From NCBI GenBank assembly GCA_965116715.1, contig OZ220724.1, positions 3,100,001-3,164,000 on the forward strand: a DNA stretch of 64,000 bases, read 5' to 3'. Numbering within the stretch: the stretch's first letter is position 1; each line of letters begins with the position of its first letter. The stretch is from Poriferisodalis sp965116715. GTDB lineage: Bacteria > Actinomycetota > Acidimicrobiia > Acidimicrobiales > Poriferisodalaceae. Positions 37,008 through 45,879 of the stretch are shown in pieces. The notes beneath the pieces were generated by a model. It saw only the letters and a list, made by a program, of their open reading frames with translations, did no database searches and had not been told where the DNA came from. The translations under genes were made by a program, and so were the position numbers.

Positions 37008-39488
37008 GTGCGAATCGGCAAACGGGCTGACCGGCCCCGACCTGCGCGTCCGGGTGAGCCGCCGCCGGGCTGGGTCCGACCGTGGTGGGCGGAGCGTCAA
37101 CTCGACCCCAATTCGGCTGCATACGCCCCGGCGCCGAGCCGTGTCCGCTACTGGAACAGCGACGACCATGTCGAGGCAAGCGTGCTCGCCAACACGCTCG
37201 GCCGTTCCTGGACGACTGTCGGGCTGCCGGAGACGCTGGACCGAGCCGAAGTGGATCCACGGGGACTGGTGGTGTACGGGCGATGGTCGCTGGATTGGTG
37301 GGTGCGCGCCGACGAGGAATGGGTCTTCCCGTCGCGGGCAGCCTCTGTGCGGCAGCGTCTGGTGGATGGAATGCCGGTGGTCGAGACAATCCTGCGTATC
37401 GGCGGTGGCGAAGTCGAGCATCGCGTTGCGGCTGCCCGGGGCGCTGCTGTTCAGCTTGACGATGCCGAGCGACATGTCACGAGGCAGGGAAAGCGGGTGC
37501 TGGGCGGCGGTGCAAGCGCGGTTCCTGAGGTGTTCGTCATCGAGATCGCCAACCGCACGCCTGCGCCCGTGGCAGTCGCGCTCGCTGCACGGCCGTACCA
37601 CCTGGGCGCGTTCGAGCATGTAGAAGACGAGATCTGGGAATGGTCGAACGCGTGGGGGATCGACGAGGTTGCTGTCGACGGCCGGGTGATGACGGTCGAC
37701 GGCCGTCACCGCCACGCCCTGAGCCGTGCGGTGGTGATCTTCGATCGCGTGCCCGGAGACGTCGTCGTCGGCGGTCACGGAACCGACAGCGCTGCTGCGC
37801 TCATCGACTCGAGTGACCGCGCCGCAGAGCAAGGACAGGCAGGCTCGACTCCGGTCAGCATTCGAGGTGGCGCCATGCCCGCTGAACCGTCGCCGATACC
37901 AGAGCACGGGCGAGATCCGGTCTCGGTCGCGTGCCCGCAGCGCCTGGCCAATGCAGCCGCGGTCTTCCCGCTGGTCGCCGGAGCGACGCTGCGTGCCGCC
38001 GTTGTCGGTCGAGGCTCGATCTTCGAATGGGACGATGCCGGCAGTCCCGCGCTCGGTGCAGCCGTACTCGATGCGGTGCCCGGCTTGGAGCGGGTGGCAC
38101 GTGGCTGGCGGCGGCGCGTCGATGCAGGCTGCAGGCTCGAATTGCCCAGCGGCCGGCTCGCAGATGCCGCGCTGTCGGCGCGTGCCGCCCAATTGCTCTC
38201 CACGGCCCCATTCGATGACGGGCCAAGTGTCGTCGGTCCCATGCTTGCCTCCGCACTGGCCACCGACGCGCAGTTCGCAGGTGATGATCTGGTGCAGCTG
38301 CTGGCGCTCGTCGAGTCGGGTTCGCCCGAGCAGGTCCGAGATCTCCTGCTGCGCCAGGCCCAAGCGCAGTTTCCCTCCGGCGAGACCTCCAGCATGGGTG
38401 TCTCGGTCACGGGTACATCGCTCGTGCTCGCGGAGCATCTGCTGTCGCTTCACCCCGACCCGGCATTCGTCGAAGCCATCGGGGAGTTCGCAGCAACGGG
38501 GGCACGATGGCTGCTGACGCGTGAAGCGGACAGGCGGGAAGGGCCATGGACGATTCGCGAAGGCGTGCGAGCCGGCTACCGGTTGCTGCTGCGTAACGGG
38601 GCAGAGCGCGCAGCGAACGCTCTGCGGCGTGAGGCGAGGTCACTGTCCGAGGCACTGCGCACTGACGTGAGTGGCGCGGCGGCTCTGTCAGCCGTTTCCC
38701 GGGAACGCCGTCGCGCCAGCCGGCACGCCTCCGGCCGTGATCCTGGCGCCAGTGGAGCTGCTTCTTTCTACAGAGACGCTTCGGGGCGCGTTCCGTGGCA
38801 GGCGTCGCGGGACGACACGCTGGCGCCGCCGAGCCGACGCTGGGAATGGCTGTCGCACGACACCGGGCTGTGGATCCATGCTGCGGTGCCGTGGGCACCG
38901 CCGTTGCCGTTTGTGGGATCCGAGCCAGCCGATGGCACGCCTGCGGACTTCGTTGACGACACTGCTGCGTCGTGCGGTCACGACATCGTCGCTACGGCGT
39001 TGCTGGCGTTTGCTGAGGCTCGACCGGCTCCTGGGCGGTCATTGGCTCGATTGGAATCTCTCTTGTCAGTGGCGTCGTCGACTCTGAACTGGCCGACCTT
39101 CATGGATCCCATGTTGCGAACCGGCACGAACGGCACGGGGCATGACCTGATGGTCGGCGGGCTGTTCGTACGGACGCTGCTGCGGCTGCTGGTCGACGTG
39201 CCCGACGACGGCACGCCGTACGAAGCGCAGACGCCGACGCTGCGGCTGGCGGCACACTGGCCGGCGGCGTGGCTCGGCCAGCCAGTGGAGGTTCACGACG
39301 TGCCGACGCGCATCGGCAGGGTGTCCTGGGCGGTGCGCTGGCACGGCGAGCGGCCCGCGCTGCTGTGGGACGTCGTGCCGCACCGTCCCGATGGCAGCGC
39401 GCCTACGGTCACGGCACCCGGACTGGATCCGGCGTTCGCCGCTACCGGCTGGCGAGGCGAGACCCTGCTGGCGCCGCACCCTGCATAA
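37008..39488 (+). CDS. Large hypothetical protein, possibly an alpha-helical glycosidase-like protein
   Basis: An 826-residue soluble protein without signal peptide. The N-terminal half is tryptophan-rich and beta-like (VRYWNSDDHVEAS, VVYGRWSLDWWVRADEEW); the C-terminal half looks helical with repeated ARWLLTREADR and LLRLLVDVPDDG segments, ending in a beta region. This beta-then-helical-toroid layout is seen in many glycosidase-like actinobacterial proteins, but I see no catalytic signature and cannot name a family. GTG start at 37008. It ends 44 nt before rnhB. Confidence 0.75.
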   Translation: MRIGKRADRPRPARPGEPPPGWVRPWWAERQLDPNSAAYAPAPSRVRYWNSDDHVEASVLANTLGRSWTTVGLPETLDRAEVDPRGLVVYGRWSLDWWVRADEEWVFPSRAASVRQRLVDGMPVVETILRIGGGEVEHRVAAARGAAVQLDDAERHVTRQGKRVLGGGASAVPEVFVIEIANRTPAPVAVALAARPYHLGAFEHVEDEIWEWSNAWGIDEVAVDGRVMTVDGRHRHALSRAVVIFDRVPGDVVVGGHGTDSAAALIDSSDRAAEQGQAGSTPVSIRGGAMPAEPSPIPEHGRDPVSVACPQRLANAAAVFPLVAGATLRAAVVGRGSIFEWDDAGSPALGAAVLDAVPGLERVARGWRRRVDAGCRLELPSGRLADAALSARAAQLLSTAPFDDGPSVVGPMLASALATDAQFAGDDLVQLLALVESGSPEQVRDLLLRQAQAQFPSGETSSMGVSVTGTSLVLAEHLLSLHPDPAFVEAIGEFAATGARWLLTREADRREGPWTIREGVRAGYRLLLRNGAERAANALRREARSLSEALRTDVSGAAALSAVSRERRRASRHASGRDPGASGAASFYRDASGRVPWQASRDDTLAPPSRRWEWLSHDTGLWIHAAVPWAPPLPFVGSEPADGTPADFVDDTAASCGHDIVATALLAFAEARPAPGRSLARLESLLSVASSTLNWPTFMDPMLRTGTNGTGHDLMVGGLFVRTLLRLLVDVPDDGTPYEAQTPTLRLAAHWPAAWLGQPVEVHDVPTRIGRVSWAVRWHGERPALLWDVVPHRPDGSAPTVTAPGLDPAFAATGWRGETLLAPHPA

Positions 39489-39519
39489 CGGGCTTTCCGG
39501 CCGGCACGGGGTCGGCAAC

Positions 39520-39525
39520 TAGGTT
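39520..39525 (+). promoter_or_regulatory. -10 box of a leaderless-type promoter
   Basis: TAGGTT ends 7 nt before the rnhB ATG at 39533. Confidence 0.5.
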
Positions 39526-39532
39526 CACTTCC

Positions 39533-40240
39533 ATGACGGTGCGGCCGAGCCTCGCGTTCGAGCGGCGGTGCTGGGAGTCGGGCGAGACGACGGTCGTCGG
39601 CGTGGACGAGGTGGGTCGCGGCGCGTGGGCCGGACCGCTGACCGTGGGCGCGGTCGTGGTCTCGCCGCAGGGCCGCGTCAACGGCATCCGCGACTCCAAG
39701 GAGTTGCGCCCCGAGGTGCGTGAGCAGCTCTTCGAGCGCATCGACGGGTGGGCCCGAGCCTGGTCGGTGGGGCATGCCACCGCCGCCGAGTGCGACGAGC
39801 TGGGCATGACCGATGCCCTGCGTGTTGCCACTCGCCGGGCCCTGGACGCGCTGCCGGCCGAGCCGGACCGGGTGCTGCTGGACGGGAAGTTCAACTTCGT
39901 GGACTGGCGTCCCAGCAGGGCGCTCGTCGAGGGCGACCGGCGCTGCTTGTCGATTGCCGCCGCCTCCATCATGGCCAAGGTGGTGCGGGACCGGATCATG
40001 TCGTTGCTGGCGGCCGAGTTCCCTCCATACGGGTTCGAGTCGAACAAGGGCTACCCCGCGCCGGTCCACCGTGCCGCGCTGGCCACCCACGGACCGTGCG
40101 CCATTCACCGGCTGAGCTGGTCGTTCGCCGACGCGCTGCCCGAGGCCGAGCCGGTGCCGAACGAAGCGCATCGCGACGCCGAGACGGCGCTGGCGACATA
40201 CTCGAAGGCCGGTGCGGGTCCGGACACGACGCTGTTCTGA
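39533..40240 (+). CDS. rnhB: Ribonuclease HII
   Basis: RNase HII (235 aa) cleaves RNA embedded in DNA, including single ribonucleotides. Active-site acids are visible: VVGVDEVGRGAWAGPLTVGA (Asp, Glu), the Asp in LLDGKFNF, and the Asp in VVRDRIM after the KVVR stretch. GFESNKGYPAPVHRAAL is the C-terminal family block. The ATG at 39533 gives the normal family length and has a TAGGTT box seven bases upstream; the open frame extends into the preceding gene only by chance. Confidence 0.96.
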   Translation: MTVRPSLAFERRCWESGETTVVGVDEVGRGAWAGPLTVGAVVVSPQGRVNGIRDSKELRPEVREQLFERIDGWARAWSVGHATAAECDELGMTDALRVATRRALDALPAEPDRVLLDGKFNFVDWRPSRALVEGDRRCLSIAAASIMAKVVRDRIMSLLAAEFPPYGFESNKGYPAPVHRAALATHGPCAIHRLSWSFADALPEAEPVPNEAHRDAETALATYSKAGAGPDTTLF

Positions 40241-40346
40241 ATCGCTCGTGCGTGTCGGCTCCTCAGGCAGCGGGGCGCCTGTCACGCCGGATGCAAGCTG
40301 CGGGTGTGGGCTGCTAGAAGAATGCAGCTTCGGAGAGGGGCAACCG

Positions 40347-41243
40347 ATGAGCGTGAGCGACGATCCCAACGCTGGCCAACGCAAGTTCTGGCGCAACGCG
40401 GACATCTGGGTGCAGCAGCAGGAACGACTCGACAGACAGCTCGCTCACATCGGCCTGGCGGCGATGGACGTTGCCACCGAACTCCCGCCCGGCGCGCACG
40501 TGCTCGACGTGGGCTGCGGTTGTGGCCAGACCTCGCTGCAGTGGAGCGAGCGGGTGACCGGGTCGGTCCTGGGGGTCGACATCAGCGACCTGCTCATCGA
40601 CGTGGCGCGACGCAGAGCTGCCACCCACGCCGCCGAGCATTCTGCTGCGGCACCCATCAGCTTTGTCGTGGCTGACGCGCAGACCGCCGACATGACCGCG
40701 CTCTCTGCACAGGCGACGGGTCGCAACGGGGCGTTTGGGGGCTTTGACGTGGTGTTCTCCCGGTTCGGCGTGATGTTCTTCGCCGATCCCGCAGCAGCGT
40801 TTGCCAACGTGCGGGCAGCGACGCGATCGGGCGGCCAGCTCGCCTTTGCCTGCTGGCAGACGCCACGACAGAACCCGTGGCTGATCACGGTCAACAAGGC
40901 GGTGCTGGAGGTCGTCGAGATGCCCGAAGGCGACGGCCCCACGGTCGATCCGTTCGCATTTGCCGACACCGACTTTGTACGCGGCGTCCTCAGCGACGCC
41001 GGATGGTCGGCCGTCGACTTCGAGTCGTTCGAGACCGAGATGATCTATGGCGCCGGCAGCACGCTCGCCGACACGGCCCAGTTCGCCATGGATCTCGGCA
41101 TCGCCCAGCGGGCGCTGGAGGGGCACCCGCCCGCGGTGCACGCCCAAGCCAAGGACGCCGTGATCGCTGCGCTGTCGCCGTTTGAGACCCCAGCAGGCGT
41201 CGTGTTCCCAGCAGCCGCATGGATCGTCACGGCTCGCAATTGA
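40347..41243 (+). CDS. Class I SAM-dependent methyltransferase
   Basis: A 298-residue Rossmann-fold methyltransferase. Motif I is HVLDVGCGCGQTSLQW, with acidic motif II in VLGVDIS and motif IV in FDVVFSRFGVMFF. UbiE/Coq5-like arrangement; substrate unknown. ATG at 40347 with GGAGAGGGG upstream, and the GCS2-type ligase gene starts 19 nt after its stop, so the two are probably cotranscribed. Confidence 0.9.
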   Translation: MSVSDDPNAGQRKFWRNADIWVQQQERLDRQLAHIGLAAMDVATELPPGAHVLDVGCGCGQTSLQWSERVTGSVLGVDISDLLIDVARRRAATHAAEHSAAAPISFVVADAQTADMTALSAQATGRNGAFGGFDVVFSRFGVMFFADPAAAFANVRAATRSGGQLAFACWQTPRQNPWLITVNKAVLEVVEMPEGDGPTVDPFAFADTDFVRGVLSDAGWSAVDFESFETEMIYGAGSTLADTAQFAMDLGIAQRALEGHPPAVHAQAKDAVIAALSPFETPAGVVFPAAAWIVTARN

Positions 41244-41262
41244 GCCGCGGAGGTTGCAGATC

Positions 41263-42402
41263 GTGATCGACGAACCGAGCTGGACGATTGGGATCGAAGA
41301 GGAGTATCTCCTTGTCGATCATGACAGCGGCGCACTGGTCAAGGTTCAGCCGCCCGGCCTGATCGAGCGGGTCGCCGAGCTGCGCCACGGTCTCGTGAGC
41401 CCCGAGCTCTTCAGCGCGCAGATCGAGATCGGCACCGGCATCTGTCGTGACATGCAGCACCTGCGTGCCGATGTCGGCTTGCTGCGCCTGGCCGTCACCG
41501 AGGCCGCCGCAGAGCACGGGCTTGCGCCGATTGCTGCATCCACCCACCCGTTTGCCAGGCCGGAGGAGCTCGAGATCACCGACAAGGACCGCTACCGGGA
41601 TCTCGCTGACGATCTCCAGGACATCTCGCGCCAGCTCGTCATCTCGGGGCTGCATGTCCACGTGGGCATCGAGGACCCCGAGCTGCGGATCGACCTGATG
41701 AACCAGGTGACGTACTTCCTGCCGCACCTGCTGGCCCTGTCCACCTCGTCGCCGTTCTGGCAGGGCCGCGACACCGGGCTGGCCAGCTACCGGTCGGCGG
41801 TGTACAAGACGCTGCCACGCACGGGACTGCCCCCGAAGTTCGACTCATGGGCCGAGTTCCGGCGCCATGTCGACGTGCTGGTGAACGCCGGGATCATCGA
41901 GGACTCATCGAAGGTCTGGTGGGACATCCGGCCCTCGGAGCGCTACCCGACTCTGGAGATGCGCGTCACCGACCTGCCGACCCGTATGGAGGACACCATC
42001 GCCGTCGCGGCCGCCTATGTCTGCTTGCTGCGAATGCTGTGGCGGCTGCGCGACGGGAACCAGCGATGGCGGAGCTACGCGAACTTCCTGATCGGCGAGA
42101 ACTCGTGGCGTGCCGAGCGCTACGGCGTCAACGGTTCGCTGATCGACTTCGGCAAGGGCACGCTGGTGCCGTACGGGGACTTGGTCGATGAGCTCATCGA
42201 GCTCGTGAGCCCTGATGCCGAGGCGCTCGACTGCGTCGACGAGATCGGCCACCTGCGCACCATCTGCGAGCGGGGCTCCTCAGCGAACAACCAGCGTGCG
42301 GTCTACCTGGCGGCGCAGGACGCCGGCGCGGATCACGGCGAGGCGCTCGCCGAGGTGGTGCAGCACCTCATCAAAGACTCCCTCGCACCGCCCGCCGACT
42401 AG
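41263..42402 (+). CDS. Carboxylate-amine ligase, GCS2/YbdK family
   Basis: A 379-residue glutamate-cysteine ligase 2-type enzyme that joins a carboxylate to an amine using ATP. Motifs: WTIGIEEEYLLVD at the N-terminus, ISGLHVHVGI, and WWDIRPSERYPTLEMRVTDLPT near residue 225. Matches YbdK-type proteins in length; true gamma-glutamylcysteine synthesis is only one possibility. GTG start with CGGAGG ten bases upstream. It converges on the siroheme reductase gene. Confidence 0.9.
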   Translation: MIDEPSWTIGIEEEYLLVDHDSGALVKVQPPGLIERVAELRHGLVSPELFSAQIEIGTGICRDMQHLRADVGLLRLAVTEAAAEHGLAPIAASTHPFARPEELEITDKDRYRDLADDLQDISRQLVISGLHVHVGIEDPELRIDLMNQVTYFLPHLLALSTSSPFWQGRDTGLASYRSAVYKTLPRTGLPPKFDSWAEFRRHVDVLVNAGIIEDSSKVWWDIRPSERYPTLEMRVTDLPTRMEDTIAVAAAYVCLLRMLWRLRDGNQRWRSYANFLIGENSWRAERYGVNGSLIDFGKGTLVPYGDLVDELIELVSPDAEALDCVDEIGHLRTICERGSSANNQRAVYLAAQDAGADHGEALAEVVQHLIKDSLAPPAD

Positions 42403-42438
42403 CGGCAACGCGCCGAGTGGGAGGGGTGCGTCGACGGC

Positions 42439-44271
42439 TCAGAGGCACTCCGATTCGCCGATGGAGACGGCGAAAGGACCCGTCTCGTCGTAGTCGGCGA
42501 AGTGGTCCTCGGTGTCGAAGCGATCCAGGTCTCGCAGGCCGCGCGCCACCGCGGATGCGCCGCCCGCTCGCTCGAGCCACGCTGCGAACAGTTCGCCTGC
42601 TTCCCGCTCTGCCACGTAGCGCTCGACGATCCGCACCACCGCCTGCGGCGCGTTCTTGGCGGGCAGTCGCAGCGCCCGCGACCCGAAGGTGATCTTCTCC
42701 TGGCCGACATGGCCGCCGAGCAGCAGCTGGTAGCCGGGCGCCGACTTCGCGTCGACGCGCCGCTCGATGCCGAAGAAGCCGATGTCGGCCACGTGGTGCT
42801 GACCGCAGCTGTTCATGCAGCCCGAGATGTTGATGCGCAACCCCGGCACCTCGGCCAGCCCAGCCTCTTCGAGCGCATCGGTGATGGCCGCTGCCAGCCC
42901 TCTCGACTGGGTCACTGCCAGGCTGCAGGTGTCGGCTCCGGGGCATGCCACCACGTCACGCAGCAGCTCGGCGCCGGCCGAGGCCATGCCGATCTCGGCG
43001 AGCCGCCGGTAGAGGTCACCCAGTTGATGCTCACCCAAGTCCCGGAAGACGAGGTTCTGGCGATTCGTCAGCCGCACGCTCGCCCCGAGCGCGCGCTGGG
43101 CGTCTGCGAGGGCGCGGAACTGTGCCGAGGTGATGTCGCCGAGGGGGGCGTGCGCGTAGGCCGAGACCGTGCCTTTGGCGGCGCCGCGCACCACGTTGAC
43201 CCGGGCCCAGTCGGCGTAGTCGCTCGCCCCATCGGTCGGGCGGCGGGCAGCGATGGTCACTGGGACAGAGGCGGCGCCGTGACCCACGAGGCTGACGCCG
43301 TCTGATGCCTTCCCTGCTGGTTCGTCGCCATCGAGCACCACGGCATCGGGAAGCCCGCCGGGCCAGCTCGTGGACGCGACCAGCGTCCGGCGGATGCTGA
43401 GCACCCGGCGCCGCACCTCGTCGATCCCCAGCGTGTCCACCAGCCATTTCATGCGGGCGCGCAGCCGGTTGTCGCGGTTGCCCGCCTGGTCGAACACCCG
43501 CAGGATCGACTCGATCGTCGGCAGCAGCTCTTCGCGTGGGGTGAAGTCCTCCAATGCCAGCGCGGCATGGGGATTGGCGCCGAGGCCTCCGGCCACGTAC
43601 ACCCGAAAGCCGGCGTGCGGCTTGCCGTGCTCGTCGGGGCCGACGGCCGCGACGACGCCGACGTCGTTGAACATGGCTTGGCCGCAGTCGGTGTCGCAGC
43701 CCGAGAAGTTGATCTTGAACTTGCGGGGGAGGCGCTGGGCGATCGGGTTGCGCACGAAGTGCTCGTAGGCGGCCTCGGCCCACGGCGAGATGTCGAGGAT
43801 CTCATAGGGGCACGCACCGGCCAGATGGCAGCCCCCGATGTTGCGCACCGTGTCGCCGCACGCTTCCCGCGTCGTGAGGCCCACGCTCGCCAGCAGCCGC
43901 AGCACCTCGCTGATCTGGTCGAGCTGCACGTAGTGCATCTGCAGGTTCTGACGTGTGGTGATGTGCGCCCATCCCCGGCTGTAGTGCTCGGCGAGGTAGC
44001 CGATCATCTCGAGCTGCTCAGGCCGGATCGACCCGTAGGGCACCTTGATGCGCACCATCTGGTTGCGCCCGCCCTGGCGCTGGCCGTAGACGCCGTTGGT
44101 GAGGCGGTACGTCTTGTACACGTCGTCCTCGATGTGGCCGTCGAGGTACTGCTGGGTGATCGACTCCCATTTCTTGATGTCGCCGAGATGTGGCTCGGCG
44201 AGTTCGCTGTCGCACGGAATCGGCAGCTGAATGGGCTGCTGGGGCGCCGTGGGTCGTTCGACGATGGTCAT
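42439..44271 (-). CDS. Siroheme-dependent nitrite/sulfite reductase
   Basis: A 610-residue ferredoxin-type reductase with duplicated half-domains, performing a six-electron reduction of sulfite to sulfide or nitrite to ammonia. The siroheme/4Fe-4S cysteines are complete: Cys443 and Cys449 in CPGADTCS and Cys485 and Cys489 in GCMNSCGQH; the siroheme-contacting ITTRQNLQMHY and INFSGCDTDCGQ blocks are also present. Sulfite reduction is favoured because the upstream neighbour is a trans-sulfuration PLP enzyme. ATG has GGAGG upstream and overlaps the SUMT stop (ATGA). Confidence 0.93.
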   Translation of the reverse strand: MTIVERPTAPQQPIQLPIPCDSELAEPHLGDIKKWESITQQYLDGHIEDDVYKTYRLTNGVYGQRQGGRNQMVRIKVPYGSIRPEQLEMIGYLAEHYSRGWAHITTRQNLQMHYVQLDQISEVLRLLASVGLTTREACGDTVRNIGGCHLAGACPYEILDISPWAEAAYEHFVRNPIAQRLPRKFKINFSGCDTDCGQAMFNDVGVVAAVGPDEHGKPHAGFRVYVAGGLGANPHAALALEDFTPREELLPTIESILRVFDQAGNRDNRLRARMKWLVDTLGIDEVRRRVLSIRRTLVASTSWPGGLPDAVVLDGDEPAGKASDGVSLVGHGAASVPVTIAARRPTDGASDYADWARVNVVRGAAKGTVSAYAHAPLGDITSAQFRALADAQRALGASVRLTNRQNLVFRDLGEHQLGDLYRRLAEIGMASAGAELLRDVVACPGADTCSLAVTQSRGLAAAITDALEEAGLAEVPGLRINISGCMNSCGQHHVADIGFFGIERRVDAKSAPGYQLLLGGHVGQEKITFGSRALRLPAKNAPQAVVRIVERYVAEREAGELFAAWLERAGGASAVARGLRDLDRFDTEDHFADYDETGPFAVSIGESECL

Positions 44272-45074
44272 GACGTGCCTCCGAGGGCGCTGTGGCGGCT
44301 GGTGCCGTGATTGGTGGTGCTGCGGCGGCTGGTGCCGTGATGGGTTGTGAGATGGTCGCCGTGCCACACCGGCAGCCCTTCGAAGCCGGCGACGTCGCCG
44401 ATCACGATGGTTGCGGGGGCCGGAACCCGTGCCTGCCCGAGCCGGGCGAGGGTGGTGCGCTCGACCTGCTGGCATGCCGTGGTGGCCGAGCCGATGACCG
44501 CGACCGGCTCATCGGGCGAGCGGCCGCCGGCGATCAGCGCGGTGGAGATGTGGGGCGCCAGGCGAATGCCCATGAGCACCACCAGCGTGTGGTCGAGCCG
44601 GGCGAGGGTGATCCAATCGGTGCCCGCCGCGTCGTGGGCGTTGGCAGCCGTCACCACGGTGAACCCGTTCGATGTGCCTCGATGGGTCAGCGGGATGCCC
44701 GCGGACGCGGCGGCAGCGGTCGCACTCGACAGCCCGGGCACGACTTCGACGCGATGACCGGCGTCGATCAGTGCGAAGGCCTCCTCGCCGCCGCGGCCGA
44801 ACACGTAGGGGTCACCGCCCTTGAGCCGGACGACGACGTCGTAGAGCGCCGCGTAGTGCAGCAGCAGGGCGTTGAGGTCGGCCTGGGCCCGGCGCGGACC
44901 TCCCGGCCGCTTGCCGGCATCCACCAGCAGTGCCCCCGGTGACACCAGATCGAGCACGCCGGTTCCGACCAGCCGGTCATGGATCACGACGTCGGCTTCT
45001 TGCAGCAGCCGCGCTGCCCGCAGCGTCAGCAGGTCCGGGTCGCCGGGCCCAGCGCCGACCAGGTACGCCGTCAT
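44268..45074 (-). CDS. cobA: Uroporphyrinogen-III C-methyltransferase (SUMT)
   Basis: SUMT (268 aa) methylates uroporphyrinogen III twice to precorrin-2, the first step to siroheme for the downstream reductase. Motifs: YLVGAGPGDPDLLTLRA, VVRLKGGDPYVFGRGGEE and VVPGLSSATAAAASAGIPLTHRG. The last ~25 residues are a 10-residue tandem repeat (HGTSRRSTTN, HGTSRHSALG) encoded by a 30-bp DNA repeat and are probably dispensable. ATG overlaps the upstream stop (ATGA), and the stop overlaps the reductase ATG. Confidence 0.95.
   Translation of the reverse strand: MTAYLVGAGPGDPDLLTLRAARLLQEADVVIHDRLVGTGVLDLVSPGALLVDAGKRPGGPRRAQADLNALLLHYAALYDVVVRLKGGDPYVFGRGGEEAFALIDAGHRVEVVPGLSSATAAAASAGIPLTHRGTSNGFTVVTAANAHDAAGTDWITLARLDHTLVVLMGIRLAPHISTALIAGGRSPDEPVAVIGSATTACQQVERTTLARLGQARVPAPATIVIGDVAGFEGLPVWHGDHLTTHHGTSRRSTTNHGTSRHSALGGTS
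44294..44341. repeat. 30-bp tandem repeat in the 3' end of cobA
   Basis: GGCGGCTGGTGCCGTGAT occurs at 44294-44311 and 44324-44341, period 30 bp, giving the 10-residue peptide repeat at the SUMT C-terminus. Prone to copy-number change by slippage. Confidence 0.85.
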
Positions 45075-45775
45075 CGAAGCACCGCCGTTTGCGCGCTCCC
45101 TGTGTGGTCGCTGGCAGTGCCGAGACCGAGGCAGGCGCGCAGGCGCTGCTGTGCCCACGCGCTGTCGCCGGCCCTGACGGCATTGAGGAGGCCGTCGTCA
45201 AGCGCCTCGTGCCAGCCCGGGTGCTCGGTCGTCCCCGCGGCGGCACGCAGTTCGGCCCGTACGGCGCCGAGGAGTCGAGTGAGTTCCTCGACACCGTCGT
45301 CGAGTTCGCGCTGGAAACGGCCCCGCAGCCACGACGCCAGCGCCGGCGAGGTGCCCTCGGTGGAGACGGCGACCGACAGCGGGCCTCGTCGCGCCACCGC
45401 CGGCAGGATGAACGAGCAGTTCTCGATGTCGTCGGCCGAGTTGACCCAGACGCCGCTCGCTTCGCCGTCTGCGAACACCTGCGCATCCACCTCGGGTACG
45501 CCCGTGCACGTGAACGCCAGGCGGTAGCCCGCCACTTCGCCCTGCTGGTAGGGCCTCCGGTGCCACTTCACGTCGTCCCGCCCGGCGATTTGTGGGATCG
45601 CAGCCGGCGCGACGACGGTGACGTCGGCGCCTGTGGGCACCAGCCGCTCGATCTTTCGGGCGGCCACGACGCCTGCGCCGACCACGAGCACCCGACGGTC
45701 GCGAAGGTCGAGGTGCACGGGGTACGAGTGGCCCTCGACGGGGGACTCCGCAGGCGTGGACGCAGGCACTGGCAT
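45071..45775 (-). CDS. Precorrin-2 dehydrogenase/sirohydrochlorin ferrochelatase (Met8-like)
   Basis: A 234-residue bifunctional enzyme that oxidises precorrin-2 and inserts iron to make siroheme. The NAD fold starts with RRVLVVGAGVVAARKIERLV; VKWHRRPYQQGE and ENCSFILPAVARRGPLSVAVSTEGTSPALA are Met8/CysG N-terminal blocks. First gene of the siroheme-reductase operon; its stop overlaps the cobA start. Promoter and operator lie immediately upstream. Confidence 0.94.
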   Translation of the reverse strand: MPVPASTPAESPVEGHSYPVHLDLRDRRVLVVGAGVVAARKIERLVPTGADVTVVAPAAIPQIAGRDDVKWHRRPYQQGEVAGYRLAFTCTGVPEVDAQVFADGEASGVWVNSADDIENCSFILPAVARRGPLSVAVSTEGTSPALASWLRGRFQRELDDGVEELTRLLGAVRAELRAAAGTTEHPGWHEALDDGLLNAVRAGDSAWAQQRLRACLGLGTASDHTGSAQTAVLR

Positions 45776-45786
45776 AGGCGGCTGCC

Positions 45787-45818
45787 ATATTACCGATAAA
45801 TATGATCGGTTTAGTCAA
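45787..45818 (-). promoter_or_regulatory. Promoter of the siroheme-reductase operon
   Basis: On the minus strand TTGACT (45813-45818) and TAATAT (45787-45792) are 20 nt apart in an AT-rich stretch that stands out from the surroundings. The -10 ends 11 nt before the ATG, so the leader would be only a few bases. The ACCGAT palindrome fills the spacer. Confidence 0.55.
45792..45810. promoter_or_regulatory. Palindromic operator in the siroheme-operon promoter
   Basis: ACCGAT-AAATATG-ATCGGT is a perfect 6-bp inverted repeat with an A/T-rich centre, resembling Rrf2-type (IscR/CymR-like) sites that control sulfur or iron-sulfur genes. Its position between -35 and -10 fits a repressor. The regulator is not in the window. 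Confidence 0.55.
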
Positions 45819-45879
45819 GAATTAGCCGCGACGGACCTGGCCGACCCGATGCGGGTGCCCGGCGTCACGCCGCCCGAGA

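Noticed and set aside
44294..44341. CRISPR-like repeat
   Set aside because: Only two units of a short-period tandem repeat inside a coding tail; no spacers or cas genes nearby.
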